DNA from: Berberis thunbergii
Taxonomy: Eukaryota; Streptophyta; Magnoliopsida; Ranunculales; Berberidaceae
Reading direction: 5' to 3'
NCBI GenBank assembly: GCA_003290165.1
Contig: QNQO01005767.1
Location: forward strand, 349,564 to 413,563
Length of the DNA: 64,000 bases
Shown here piece after piece: positions 20,742 through 31,556 of the stretch. The notes beneath the pieces are model-generated. The model was not told the origin of the DNA. It did not search any database and saw only the letters and a program-made list of their open reading frames with translations. A program made the position numbers and the translations under genes. Each line of letters starts with the position of its first letter. Position 1 is the first letter of the stretch.

Positions 20742-23700
20742 TACGTGTATCTCATAATAAAACATTATGATATTCAATATTATTATTATAATAGCATTGA
20801 TATTGTCCGTTTTCCATCATTGAGTACACGTTGTTGTTGTTTTAGTACAAAAGTTGAGTCATAGTTAAAGTATTCAATATTAAAGTATAGTGATCAGGTC
20901 CACCAATTTTACTCTCGAGATGTATTAATTAAGATTTTACGAATTTTTGTTCAATTATTAGGAGTAGACGTGCTTCATCATTGATATGTCATCGGGTATT
21001 GAATGTAACTACTTAAATAGATTATATCAGAGTAAAGTGAAAGCAAACCTTCATGCAAAGTCGAGACGACGAACTGAAGTGAAAACAATTCTCTGTGCAA
21101 GATGAAGGTGATGAGAATATTAAGTGACAACAATATTATAACATTTAAGCATTGTTGGGTTGGTCCTACAGGGTCGATCATATAACTTTCGAACATAAAT
21201 TAATATATAAATAACCACAATTTTGTTTTTTTTTTGTGCAAGTATATTGATGAGTGGGGTATAATGTGATAATTAAAGGGGTGCCATAATTGGTGGACAC
21301 AAAAAAGAACAAAGGAAAGAATAGATTTAAGAGTGCGGCCATCACCACATGGTGCTTTGTTTTTTTTGTTGTTCAATTATTATTGACGAAGAAATGAGTG
21401 ACTGTGTGTTGAAAGCTTTAGAAAGTTATGTTTGGTGGGAATTTTAGCGATCATTGAGTGACTCATTGAGTTTCTTCATCACTAATCTTGTTTATCTACT
21501 TTTAGTTATTTTTTTTTTGAAGAACTTCGAGTTGTTTCTGTTCTTGTTTAAGGGTTGTTTATCCAGAAAAGATAACTAGAAGAACGTGACTAACAGCTAA
21601 ACAATAGAGCATAAACACCCTGTTCTGGTGGTAGGTTCGAGTCGACTCAGGCCTTAATTAACTCCGTGTTGATCCAGCTGAGTCCATGTTATGTCGGGGG
21701 CAAGGATTGTGATTTCGTTTGTCGAGTTAATTTTGGTCTCCTGATTTTAATAAATATTTTTAAAAATATTTCATTGTGTAAAGAAAAAAAAGTAAAAATT
21801 TCGAGGATACATGAAATATATATAATGCATTTTGAGATAAGTGAGGGTGTGCATCTCGAGGGAGATAAGTGGTTACACCCTTCCCTTGCTCCCTTTTCTT
21901 CGCTCCCTAGAATTTTCATGAAATCAATATATAATTAAAAATCAAGAGATTATTTCAAAAATCAATAAATAATTAGAAGAAATGATAATTAGAAAAAAAA
22001 AAAAAAAAAACTCAAAGAAATTTGTTGAAAAAATGAAAATTTGGTCAGTAAAAAAACCACATTTTATGAAAAAACTTGAAAAAAAATTCGAATTATATAT
22101 TCATCTTTTTTCTTTTTGTAATTAAAAAAAACGATATTTTCGATGAGATTTCGCAAAAACTCATTCCATAATCGAGGGTTTATTAAGAGTATACAAGGCT
22201 CTAAACCCTATGAAACGGGGGATTAGGTGGTTTAGGACAACACACTCAAGAGTCGGAGTTAAAATTTTGAGATGACCCAAGTTGATCTATCACAATTAAA
22301 GTAAATTTATGTCTTGAATTCTATAACCATAGACGGCACACTTGTCTTTATTTGAAAAAAAAAAAAAAACCCTACTCTGAGTTTCAAGAGATTTGTGTTA
22401 GATGCAACACTAATAATTTGGTTTCATTAGCTTGAGTTTGAGCAGCATCTCCATCCAAATGGTTAGCCTCACACGTGAATGTGAGTTTTAGCCGTCTAAA
22501 TATTTCAATTTAAATCACTTGATAGATAAGCTCGAAATGATACAAAATTAAACATTTATACCTATCTTAATTGTCCTTCAGCCTCTACTAACCCTAAAAT
22601 CGCAATCATGTTATGGCCTTTTTTTTTTGTTTGATTACGATCTTATTCAAAAAAAAAAAAAATTGTGGGGATTTGATTAAGATTGAAAGTGAGGTGTCTA
22701 ATAATCTAAATCTGTCACATTACACCACCAATTATTGATATAATTTGACCCTTTTCTTTCTTAATTAAGTTCTTCCTTGTCTGGAAACTCTTGATTCTTC
22801 TACTACAGGAATACCTGGAATCAAGGATTCATTTGTTCCCTAGTCTGGATGATCCATGTGATGACTTCATCTACCCATGGAATTATCAAATCGAATTTTC
22901 AAACACTTTGAGAAAAAAGAAAAGATTTAGACATATTTATTTACAAGATGGTGATTGATTAGATATCGACCAATCATCTAATCACAGCGTATATATGGCA
23001 AGAATTGCATTAATGAAAAATGGCATAGATGGACCATGCCTAAAGCTTGTTAATCCAATCTATAAGTCAGGAGATAAACCCCAGATTACGTAAACACAAT
23101 GTGGCTATGATCTAGGAATTTGACCTAGCATAGAAAGGCAAGAACACAAACCCTTGGGCTTGAAAATAAACCCAAGGCTCGTTTGGATCACTCAAGTCCA
23201 ATTAAGAATGTTGAGTCCAAAAGGGAAATAAATGCCGAAGAAAATTAAGTCATGGATAAGTAAAAATTGACATAATTTGATAGGGAGAGATTTTAAACAA
23301 GATCTTCTCCCCCCATTATGCAATCAGAGGTAGAGTCAATAACGAAAATGAATGCTCTCATTATATAATGTGAATAAGAAAGATGATTGAAGTTTGTAAC
23401 TCTAATTTTATTAGCTGAATTCTAACTTCTTGTTCAGAGCCTGACTTTATCATAGAAGTGTATTTGACTGCCACATGGTGATCTTTAATTCACGATTGCT
23501 CATTTTACAAATCAAAGTCAATGAGGACGAATTTGCATGCATATGTGCCCATTTATGTCAATCACATAACCATCTTGCACACCAAGAAATTAAAACATTT
23601 TAGTGATCTGACATAAATCAAGTAAAAAGAAATAGGAGATGATGGAAAACAAAAACCATACAATCGAGATGGAAAAATGTTTTTGAGGCAGCTTAATCAA

Positions 23701-24879
23701 AACCCTAATTGCAATGTGTGATTAAATGTAAGAATTTGAGGCACATAACGAGTGCAACACATATGCCTACCTTGGCTAATCTGAACATGCAACAAAGTTA
23801 AAATGTGGTTATTATCTGTTGTAAGGCGCGCGACACTGAAATCAAAATTTGGTTCGATATAAAACCCTAACCATTGCTATTTTTATTAATCTCTTAACCC
23901 CTTCCATCCTAAATGTCGTCATCAGAGTTTCAACCTTGAACCTGTGAATACATCCGTAAGAGACACAGCACTAAACTGATACTCCATTGGCTAACCACTG
24001 CTATACATAGGCTCTCACCCTTCTTTTTTTCAGTCCTGTTCCTATGAGCTGTTGTTGAGAGAGGATCCCACCATTTGCAACCAAACATTTTGTTGATTAC
24101 AACAACAGTGTAGCAGTATTCAGCAAAGTTGTATATATTTTGTCCTTAATTTCTTTTTGGTTTTATAAAACCAAACCACATGCAGTATAAATATGTTGTC
24201 CTCCATGCATGTTAAGAGAAATGTCATTATCTTTGTTAGCTGTATAATTACTGATGTCATAAGGTTGGCAATGGATCACATCTCCTTGGAATGTGTACAA
24301 TATTTGTGTCAATTCTATAACAGAAGAAGCTTTGGCTTTGGATATGATCCAATATTTTGTATGTTAAAGAGTTCTACTTAATGCTGTCTACAACCTTGCA
24401 TTTGTTTGTGGTGGCCATTCTGAACAGGAAATAGTTGAGGGATCAAACCACAAGGTGTGATGGCTCAATGATTGAGCAGTGACGGATAGTATCACTAAAT
24501 CATGGAGTCGAATCTAGCTGGCGACATCTGAAGTGCAAGGGGTTAAAAACAAAAAGACTATCCTACAAGCCCAAGCCCAAGCCCAACCTGAGTTTTGATT
24601 TTATTTGCGACAAATCTACCCAATCTGAAAGTATTATGGGCTAACGGTTTGGGCTTGTCTTTGTTTGGATTTGATAGCTACCCATCTTAAGATTTTCGCA
24701 AGGCCCATAAACTACTGAGGGAATTAATGGCTGGACGGGAAGAAGGCATTCCAAGTTCCAAACAATTGAATTTTTATTTTTTTCCTTAACCCCTCCCACT
24801 CTAATCCCACTCTAAAATGTTTCTAGCAGGGTTGGAATCTTAGACTTGTGATTTCATCCGTTATAAGTTTATTGTTGAG
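20742..24879. other. Intergenic region, no recognised gene
   Basis: AT-rich sequence with several poly(A/T) runs. Positions 21690-21800 resemble, in inverse orientation, 45480-45570 (GCAAGGATTGTGATTTCGTTT). A half palindrome is noted separately at 21835. No splice-consistent coding exons were recognised. Confidence 0.5.
21835..21915. repeat. Half copy of the palindromic MITE family (F)
   Basis: GTGCATCTCGAGGGAGATAA followed by a pyrimidine-rich run ending CTCGCTCCCTAGAATTTT-like sequence matches one arm of copies D and E. The complementary arm is reduced to a few bases (AAGTGAGGGTGTG). It is probably a deletion remnant. Confidence 0.45.
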
Positions 24880-25005
24880 TGGAACCTACATCTAAGGGTG
24901 TGGCTGGCTTGCCCGTCGAACTGCCTAATATATTTTTTTTTTTACCATATTTGTCAGCAGAGTAAGCAGTGGTTATAAGAGCAGACTTGATCGCTGCAGG
25001 ACTTT
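24880..25005 (-). pseudogene. Subtilase gene fragment
   Basis: Positions 24888-24935 match 15292-15340, and 24955-25003 match 15345-15393 of the SBT1.7-like gene (shared run AAGAGCAGACTTGATCGCTG). The encoded region lies just after the catalytic Ser (…AAIKSALITTAY.., GRPATP..). About 120 bp survive, without frame continuity, on the same strand as the intact gene 8 kb away. Confidence 0.75.
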
Positions 25006-25791
25006 AATCTAAACGAGAAGAATATGTACAGAGTGAGCTTCACACCCACCAGTACTACATATACTTGCGCATACCTTATCAAGAATATAATTTAATGCAT
25101 TGCACTATTGCAACTCATTGACCATATTAGGTAATTTTAAGTTTTCTATTGAACTTTTTCAAACAATTAAGAGCACTAACGCGTAATCAAGTAAGTCTGG
25201 AATGCTTTTTTAATATGCTAAAGCAATATACAAGCATGATTTCGATGGGTTACTAAGCAAGTAAATAACCCTGCCAGACTCCATTTTCTATGCTCATTTT
25301 CCATTTTCATCACTTGATTATGTTACTTTCTTGTCATAAGGGTTGGTGCTATGTATCACTTCAACAATATATGTCTACAAATTTGAATCATTCGGTAAAA
25401 GATTTAATGTTATCCCTTCGAGTATGATCCAAAAGAGGTCTATTGAAGTCAGCTACATGACTCTTTGCGTTTGGGATTTCGCTAGGATGTTGTTAAAGTC
25501 TCCCGGAGAATAACACCACCACTAAGTTGGACTACGGCGGATTTTGTTTTACCATTCTCCCCTTATATAGCTAGTTGCAGAATTTTACTATCATGATCTT
25601 GCTAGATAGAAAGACTAAAGAAGGCCATGAACAGAACTTTTGAAGAAGAAATTGTTCCTTTTCTCTTCCTTTAATTATACCTAAACCGAAAAACTTAAGC
25701 TCTTAAACTCAGAACTACAACTAACATCCAACACAGTTGGGCAATCAAACTAATCTATTGACGGAAGTAATTAATATAAATAACAAAGTCT

Positions 25792-28343
25792 TCAAATCAT
25801 CTCCAAGCACTCTTTTTCATCATCGATAACTACTACCCTAGTAGCTCCTTGTTCTTTATTCTTTCCATCTTCAAGATCCAAATTAGCAACCCTTTTTTCT
25901 GTGCTTTTCCCCCATAACACACTGTATAGGCCACAAGCCAAAAATATTCCACCTAAAACACTGCAACAAAATCGCATTAATCAGCACTCAGCAGGCAAGT
26001 TATACAAAGTAAGGCTAATAAAAAATTTTGATAGTTAGAAAATGTACCTTCCCATATAAATTGTTTCGCCTAACAACGCTGTGGAACAAAAGATTGTAAT
26101 GATCAAAGACAATGGGGTTGACATGGCTAGGAAAACAGGTCCTCTTTTCTCAATGCACCAAGCTTGTAAGTAGAATGCAACACCAGTTACAGCAATTCCC
26201 TGAGTAATCAAATCACAACACCACCTTATTAATTTTATTAACTTATTAAAAAAAAATCAATATTTCATCATTCATATTTACTCACACAATAGGCCACTGC
26301 AACGAGTCCGATGTCAAAATGCAATTTCCATGTACTGATATTCCTCTGAAAAGCAATGGCAAGCAAGAATGACTGGATGGTGCTTAGTAAGCATTGAAGT
26401 GTTGTGGACAGAAGCTTGGAAGGATAGCTTTCCAAAATTTTCGCCTGTTTTGTATCAAATATAAAATTAAATTTTTTTTTTTCCTTCAGTTGAATATATA
26501 TTCAAATGACCTTTAGTTATAGCTTATAAGAAAAAATCTAATTAGCCTAATCCTTGTGCCTTGTTAGTGCCTGGGCATGGAGAGAAGGGTAGAGATAACA
26601 CTCAAGTGTTGGATACCCACTCCAAGCACTAATCAATGCTCTCTCCCCTGGCTGCGTAGAAAGGTTCAACTTATAAATACACTTACCTGCAAAACAAGCC
26701 ATAAACCCCATAACACATTTGAAGAAAGCATAAGGAAGCAACCCTTTATCCAAGTAGAGCTTGAACCAGAATGGACTGGGCTTTGTTCAGTGTGATGTCC
26801 AAATGGGTAATGAGTGGGCCTCCAATGGGGGCCCTTATAGAGTGCAAGAGTAGCAGCACCAGCCAAAACTAGAACAACACCCACCATCTTAGCAAACCCA
26901 GCAGGGGTCCTCAGCTTTACATTTTCCATCCTTCAATAAATAAATAAATAAATAAAAATGTAGCTGAAAAAACCATAAAAGGGTGCCCTTATATAGCATG
27001 TGACACCCCCACTGTATACACCCATGGTAGGGTTCAAGTAGGGTTTACTTTTAACCCTATTTGCCTTACTAATTTTATTGATGATTACTACTGACCACCC
27101 AATAATGCAATCTGCCTTTCTAATTTACTTAGAAAAGGTTTGTGTGGAAGTTCTCGAAGTGTCTAAAGAATGAAGTGACCACACCATTTTTTAATCGTCA
27201 CTAAGGTTCAAAGTCATGGATGATTGCGTGGCAACAATTAGAGGTTATATCAACATAACTATCAATGATCAACGCTCTAGAAATTGCTATGCGGCGACAA
27301 GCAGGAGACTAGTGTTCAGAGTCCTAATCGGAAGCTTAGACGCTGTTTTATATTATAATTTATAAAAATTAAGAATAATAATATATAAATTATTTTCAAT
27401 TTAAAGCCAATAATGTAAATATGTAAAATGTATAAATATGAAAATTAAATATAATAACATATAAATTAACGAATAACACAAAAATAGTCTTTATTGTTCT
27501 TTGATATATTATCTCATCTAGATGTATAAACTATCTTTCAAAAACTGACCTAAAAAAATATGTAATTTTCTAAATTAATTGAGCTATCTCAGATGAAACT
27601 TTAACATAAAAAATGACCTAAAAATATATATATAATTTTGTTGATAAACAAGCTGGAATTTTGAGCATAAAAAAAATCAAAATATGCTTTGACCATATCA
27701 TTAAAATCAAGAGCATAAAAAAATGTTCTGAAATGTGCGCGCTTTCAAGTATGCTTTGAGCATCCTTTTGACAAATTTCAGTAACTAAGTCTCTCTTTGA
27801 GGAAAACTATTACCTTAGTAAAACAGCCAAGAAGAAGGTGATGACAGGAAGAGTGTTTGATGTTGCAGCAGCCAAAGTTGCAGATGTATACACAAGCGCA
27901 ATCCCATACAGATTCAAGCATACAGTGATCCTGAAAACCCAAAAATTCAATAATCTTTCTATCATTCCATACTGATATCGAAATCCAAATCATCATCTGA
28001 ACCATAACCAAACAACAATCTAGCTAATAAGACTTACCCAAACAAAGAAACCATAAAAATCTTGCAAAAGGCCACTAATGTCAGCGGCGGAGCTTTCTTC
28101 CTGTAAGATCAAATATCACTTCAGAATCATCAAAACACTTGTTGAACACCATGTAAACAAGTGTACTTACCGTTCAAATATTATGGCTACGGGGACTAAA
28201 AATATGGTTGCTGCTGCTTGTCTGTAAAACACAAACACCATGCTGTTCATGCCTTGATTGAATGCAGCTTTAGAGAGCATGAACATGCCAGCATAAATGG
28301 TTTGTATCAGAATGATAACCAAATAAGGACTTTTTCCATCCAT
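25792..28343 (-). CDS. UMAMIT21: WAT1-related/UMAMIT amino-acid transporter, copy 1
   Basis: Seven exons, all with GT-AG junctions: 28343-28171, 28100-28038, 27930-27814, 26930-26687, 26444-26286, 26199-26048 and 25960-25792. They total 1077 bp and 358 residues. Start MDGKSPYLVIILIQTIYAG, end ECLEMI. About ten hydrophobic helices form two EamA repeats; diagnostic stretches are VFVFYRQAAATIFL (exon 1), SATLAAATSNTLPVITFFLA (exon 3) and YLQAWCIEKRGPVFLAM (exon 6), with a short acidic cytosolic tail. WAT1-related (UMAMIT) proteins are drug/metabolite-superfamily transporters, several moving amino acids across the plasma membrane. Sequence order and tail resemble Arabidopsis At5g64700 (UMAMIT21), from memory. 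A near-identical duplicate lies at 56253-58767. No lesion is seen. Confidence 0.93.
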
Positions 28344-28440
28344 ATTTATGAGTTTTTTAAGCTACTCTTCTCTTACTGGCTCTTGGTGTTTGATGGCTTC
28401 AAATAAAAATCTTTACTTCAGAACCACATCTCTCCACTAC

Positions 28441-28447
28441 TTATATA
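28441..28447 (-). promoter_or_regulatory. TATA box of transporter copy 1
   Basis: On the minus strand GCTTTATATAAGT lies about 98 bp upstream of the ATG at 28343. It is conserved in copy 2 (58864-58870). Confidence 0.6.
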
Positions 28448-29931
28448 AAGCTTTCACGGGATTTATGGGTGAAGCTTTTTGTTTATTTTATGTTTTGCCT
28501 GAGGGCCTCCCTCTCCCTTTTTCATTTGCTTTACATATAATTAGTAATTTCTTTCATAATTTTTCTTTATATATATATATATATATATTGAAAATTCTTC
28601 AATTAATGCATCCAAAGGTTTTGAATGCACGGTGCATTAAGGTAATTTTAGGTTTTCCGGGTTGTTACTTTTGTGAATTTGGCTGGTAACTTAAGTGAAT
28701 AGTAAGTTTTGTACATCATGTTAGTAAATAAGTGAGTGGAAACTTTGGTCACGTAATGAAAACTTTATATGTACCTACGTAGTAGTTTATGTACACTAGA
28801 AGATAACATTTTGTGGATGCCATACTATACATCCAAATTTGTGTATGTACTGAAGCATTGCCTTATACATATGTATACTTTTTACTTTTTTTTTTTTTTT
28901 TTGTGATAAAGAATGACAATTATTGCAGTCCAACTGAAGTTCAGGGACGGAAGATACTTATATTAATCTTAGCCTAGATTCAGCGACGACATTTGTATTA
29001 CTAGATTGGTAGCTTTAGTTATAATAAAGGCGCTTCTAATGTTTTTCCGGATAAGACAATGATAATGAAATGTGAATCCCTATACCTAGGCCTAGATAAT
29101 TTGAAAGCTTGTCTTTGCAAATAACACACAATTTTTTTTTAATTAATTAGAAAATTTACAAAAAACTAGAGCACCTTAATTTGGCTTTAAGAGTTTAAAA
29201 ATTCCAGGGAGCAAGATAGGTATATCTCTTTTGCCTAATAAAGGGAAATGCATATTTTGCCTTTTTTTTTTTATCTTTTTATTCAATAAAAGTCTAGCAA
29301 GATTCTCTTTCTTTGCACAAAAAGTGTTGTTGTTTTTTTTTTATTCTTTTAATAATAATCTTCATGTTTTATCGAAAAAAAAATGTAAAAAATGTCATAA
29401 CACCATGAATTACAAGGAATAAGATCTTCTATCTTTAGGGTTTTAGTGACGAAACCAAAATCAATATTCCCATCCTGCTTTATTCTTAAATTTACGGTGC
29501 TAAAATTCTATGGAGTTTTGTATTCGAGGTGCAAAGATTCAGTCTTTACTCCATAAAAAAAATTAAGAACCATGCACGTGCCAATTTTAAAGGTTTTCGT
29601 TAAATATGCTCTTATCAAATTGCACCAAACGAAAAGCCTTTAACACCATATTGGTTAGCGAGATCACCACTAACAAAACCTTAATTTATCTCCTAATTAA
29701 CTACTAAACAATGTCTATTTGTAGTGAATCATTTTGGCAAAGTATTTATATTATATAGTAGCGTAGATTCAACTATATTTAAAGTGTCGTGTGTATCGAT
29801 TAAAAGAATATGCGCCTCTATGTAAATCACATTCATACCTAATTTGATAACTAAAGTTCAACAAACCAAACTCATGAAAATTATATCTTAAAACAACATA
29901 TTTCTCCTTTTATTAGGTGTGTGGTAAAGGT

Positions 29932-29963
<32 letters not shown>

Positions 29964-30057
29964 TTTATTTTTTTATTTTTCCTTTTCAAACATAAACAAC
30001 TTAAAAGTGCTTGAGAGTATCCATCAATCAGTTGCTTTCTTTCATTGCTTTATTAAA

Positions 30058-30234
30058 GAGAAATTCTAAATGTCGAGGGAAAGGGCGAGGAAAGACACGT
30101 GGCGGGGTGGGGACCGTCCACCCTGCTCGAGATGCGTGCCATCATTTTTGGTGCACGCATCTCGAGCGGGATAGACGGTCCCCACCCCGCCACGTGTCTT
30201 TCCTCGCCCTTTCCCTCGACATTTAAAATTCCTC
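30058..30234. mobile_element. Palindromic MITE, copy C (177 bp)
   Basis: A nearly perfect inverted repeat with 80-bp arms folds around CATCATTTTTGG. Ends are GAGAAATTCTAAATGTCGAG and the complement-like CTCGACATTTAAAATTCCTC. The flanking repeat is TTATTAAA (30050-30057, 30235-30242). The empty site is visible in the duplicates (GCTTTATTAAAAATGCC near 39796, 43123 and 60960), proving insertion with an 8-bp duplication, or 9 bp with one mismatch. Confidence 0.9.
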
Positions 30235-30394
30235 TTATTAAAAATGCCACTTGCCTTTATTAATCAATTACTTAATTAGTGCTTTATTAACTTCATTACT
30301 TTGCTTCAGCTAAAACACATACTTATAACAACGAGTTTCTTATTACACGTCGTGTTAGAACGAAACAACGAGTTTTAACACGATTGATTATTTT

Positions 30395-30971
30395 TGTTGG
30401 GTTGGGTTCAGCCTATTAGGGTGGATCAGGCCCTGAATTTAAAATAGTCACTAGAATTACTATTGATGTTTATAAATATTAAAAGATAAAGAAAAAGAAA
30501 AAGTACAAACTTGCGTTTTTGTTTTGTGCTACAGCTGTGTGCGCATATTTCCATTATGAGAGAAGAAAGAAAGGAATGAGGAGCTGATTGTTGGGGTTTG
30601 ATTGAAGACTTACAAGTGTGTTTTGGATCCGTTTCTTGTCAAATTTTGGTGCCGTTTGTTTCGGTGTATACTTCATTTGATTGGGAGTTGTTTGAAGCTC
30701 TTGTGAGGTAACCCTTTTATTGTTCATTGTATTCCTCAAGCCTTTGGCAAAAAGCTTAAGAAAAACATTGTACTTCTTTTATTGCTTAGTGGATTGATTG
30801 AATTTACCCCGTGGTTTTTTACCCTTCACCTTAAAGGGTTTTTCACATATATCTTAGTGTCCTTTATTTTGCATTGATTATTTGCTTGTATTGAATATTT
30901 GTTTGGCGATATTACTTGGTACTTCCATTGATAGAATTTTTTTGTAGTTGTTTGCGTTGTTTTGCCTAACA
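30395..30971 (+). mobile_element. Solo LTR (577 bp)
   Basis: The element begins TGTTGGGTTGG and ends TTGCCTAACA, with the 5-bp direct repeat ATTTT on both sides (30390-30394, 30972-30976). The empty site is seen in units R2 and R3 (TTATTTTATTTTATTTTAAG near 39988 and 43318). The CCCGTGG.TTTT.ACCCTT motif and GGGTTTTTCACATATATCTT resemble the R-U5 part of the copia LTR at 4082-4135, so a copia origin is likely. It is also present in the 56-64 kb duplicate, so it predates that duplication. Confidence 0.85.
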
Positions 30972-31277
30972 ATTTTATTTTATTTTAAGAACTACTCTTA
31001 AATGCATTAATAAATACTATTACAATATTGATGTTATGTGAAAATAGTTAGAGTATGAGCTTCACATTTTAAAACTCGATTAATATAATTACAATATTAG
31101 AGAGTCTGAATATTAAGCAATCATCTAATATTACTGATAAGAGGACGCCATACCTAGCGTGTAACCGTCCTAGGCTGAAGAAGATCATCTTTAAGAATAA
31201 AGATAAGAGTTTCCGAATCTCCCAGAATTAAACCGGTTCGCGCTGCTTCTGCTGCATAAGATTATGTTATTCCATAA

Positions 31278-31424
31278 TGATAGAATATATGCAAATCTCT
31301 GCAAATCTGTTATTATTTAGTAGGTGTATAATTAGTTTCCTTAATTATAGCCTAGGATCTTGTTTGTAAACCTATATATAAACTGACAACAATAAATGAA
31401 AAGGGGGGGAATTATCTTCCTATA
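31278..31424 (+). repeat. 5' LTR of the nested copia element
   Basis: Begins TGATAGAATATATGC and ends TTCCTATA directly before the primer-binding site. It matches 36513-36650 except for scattered substitutions and a 10-bp duplication (CTGCAAATCT) in this copy. Confidence 0.92.
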
Positions 31425-31556
31425 TGGTATCAGAGCCTAGGGCACCTTCTTCCTCTCCTGTTCATGATCTTCCGCCATCCCCTAGTGGATCTCCGCTCTA
31501 GTGTATCTCCGCCCAACTCTCCTCCGTCAACCCTCATCTTCTTCCCGTCAGCCATC

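Larger units (their letters stand above)
28344..31277. repeat. Duplicated unit R1, left part
   Basis: This gene-free 2.9-kb segment upstream of transporter copy 1 recurs, in whole or part, at 38496-41345, 41470-45350, 58768-61674 and 61675-64000. Landmarks in order: GACGGAAGATACTTATA (28946), CATAACACCATGAATTA (29396), GTTAGCGAGATCACCACTAA (29655), TATCCATCAATCAGTTGC (30019), GAGGACGCCATACCTAGCG (31140), GCTTCTGCTGCATAAGATTA (31245). It holds a palindromic MITE and a solo LTR, listed separately. No coding region was recognised in it. Confidence 0.85.

Noticed and set aside
26547..26753. Short frames spanning the transporter intron near 26.6 kb
   Set aside because: They run through the donor site at 26686; exon structure conserved in both copies explains the region.
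30058..30234. Palindrome as microRNA precursor or terminator
   Set aside because: Near-perfect arms, target duplications and multiple dispersed copies indicate a mobile element; miRNA processing would need small-RNA data.
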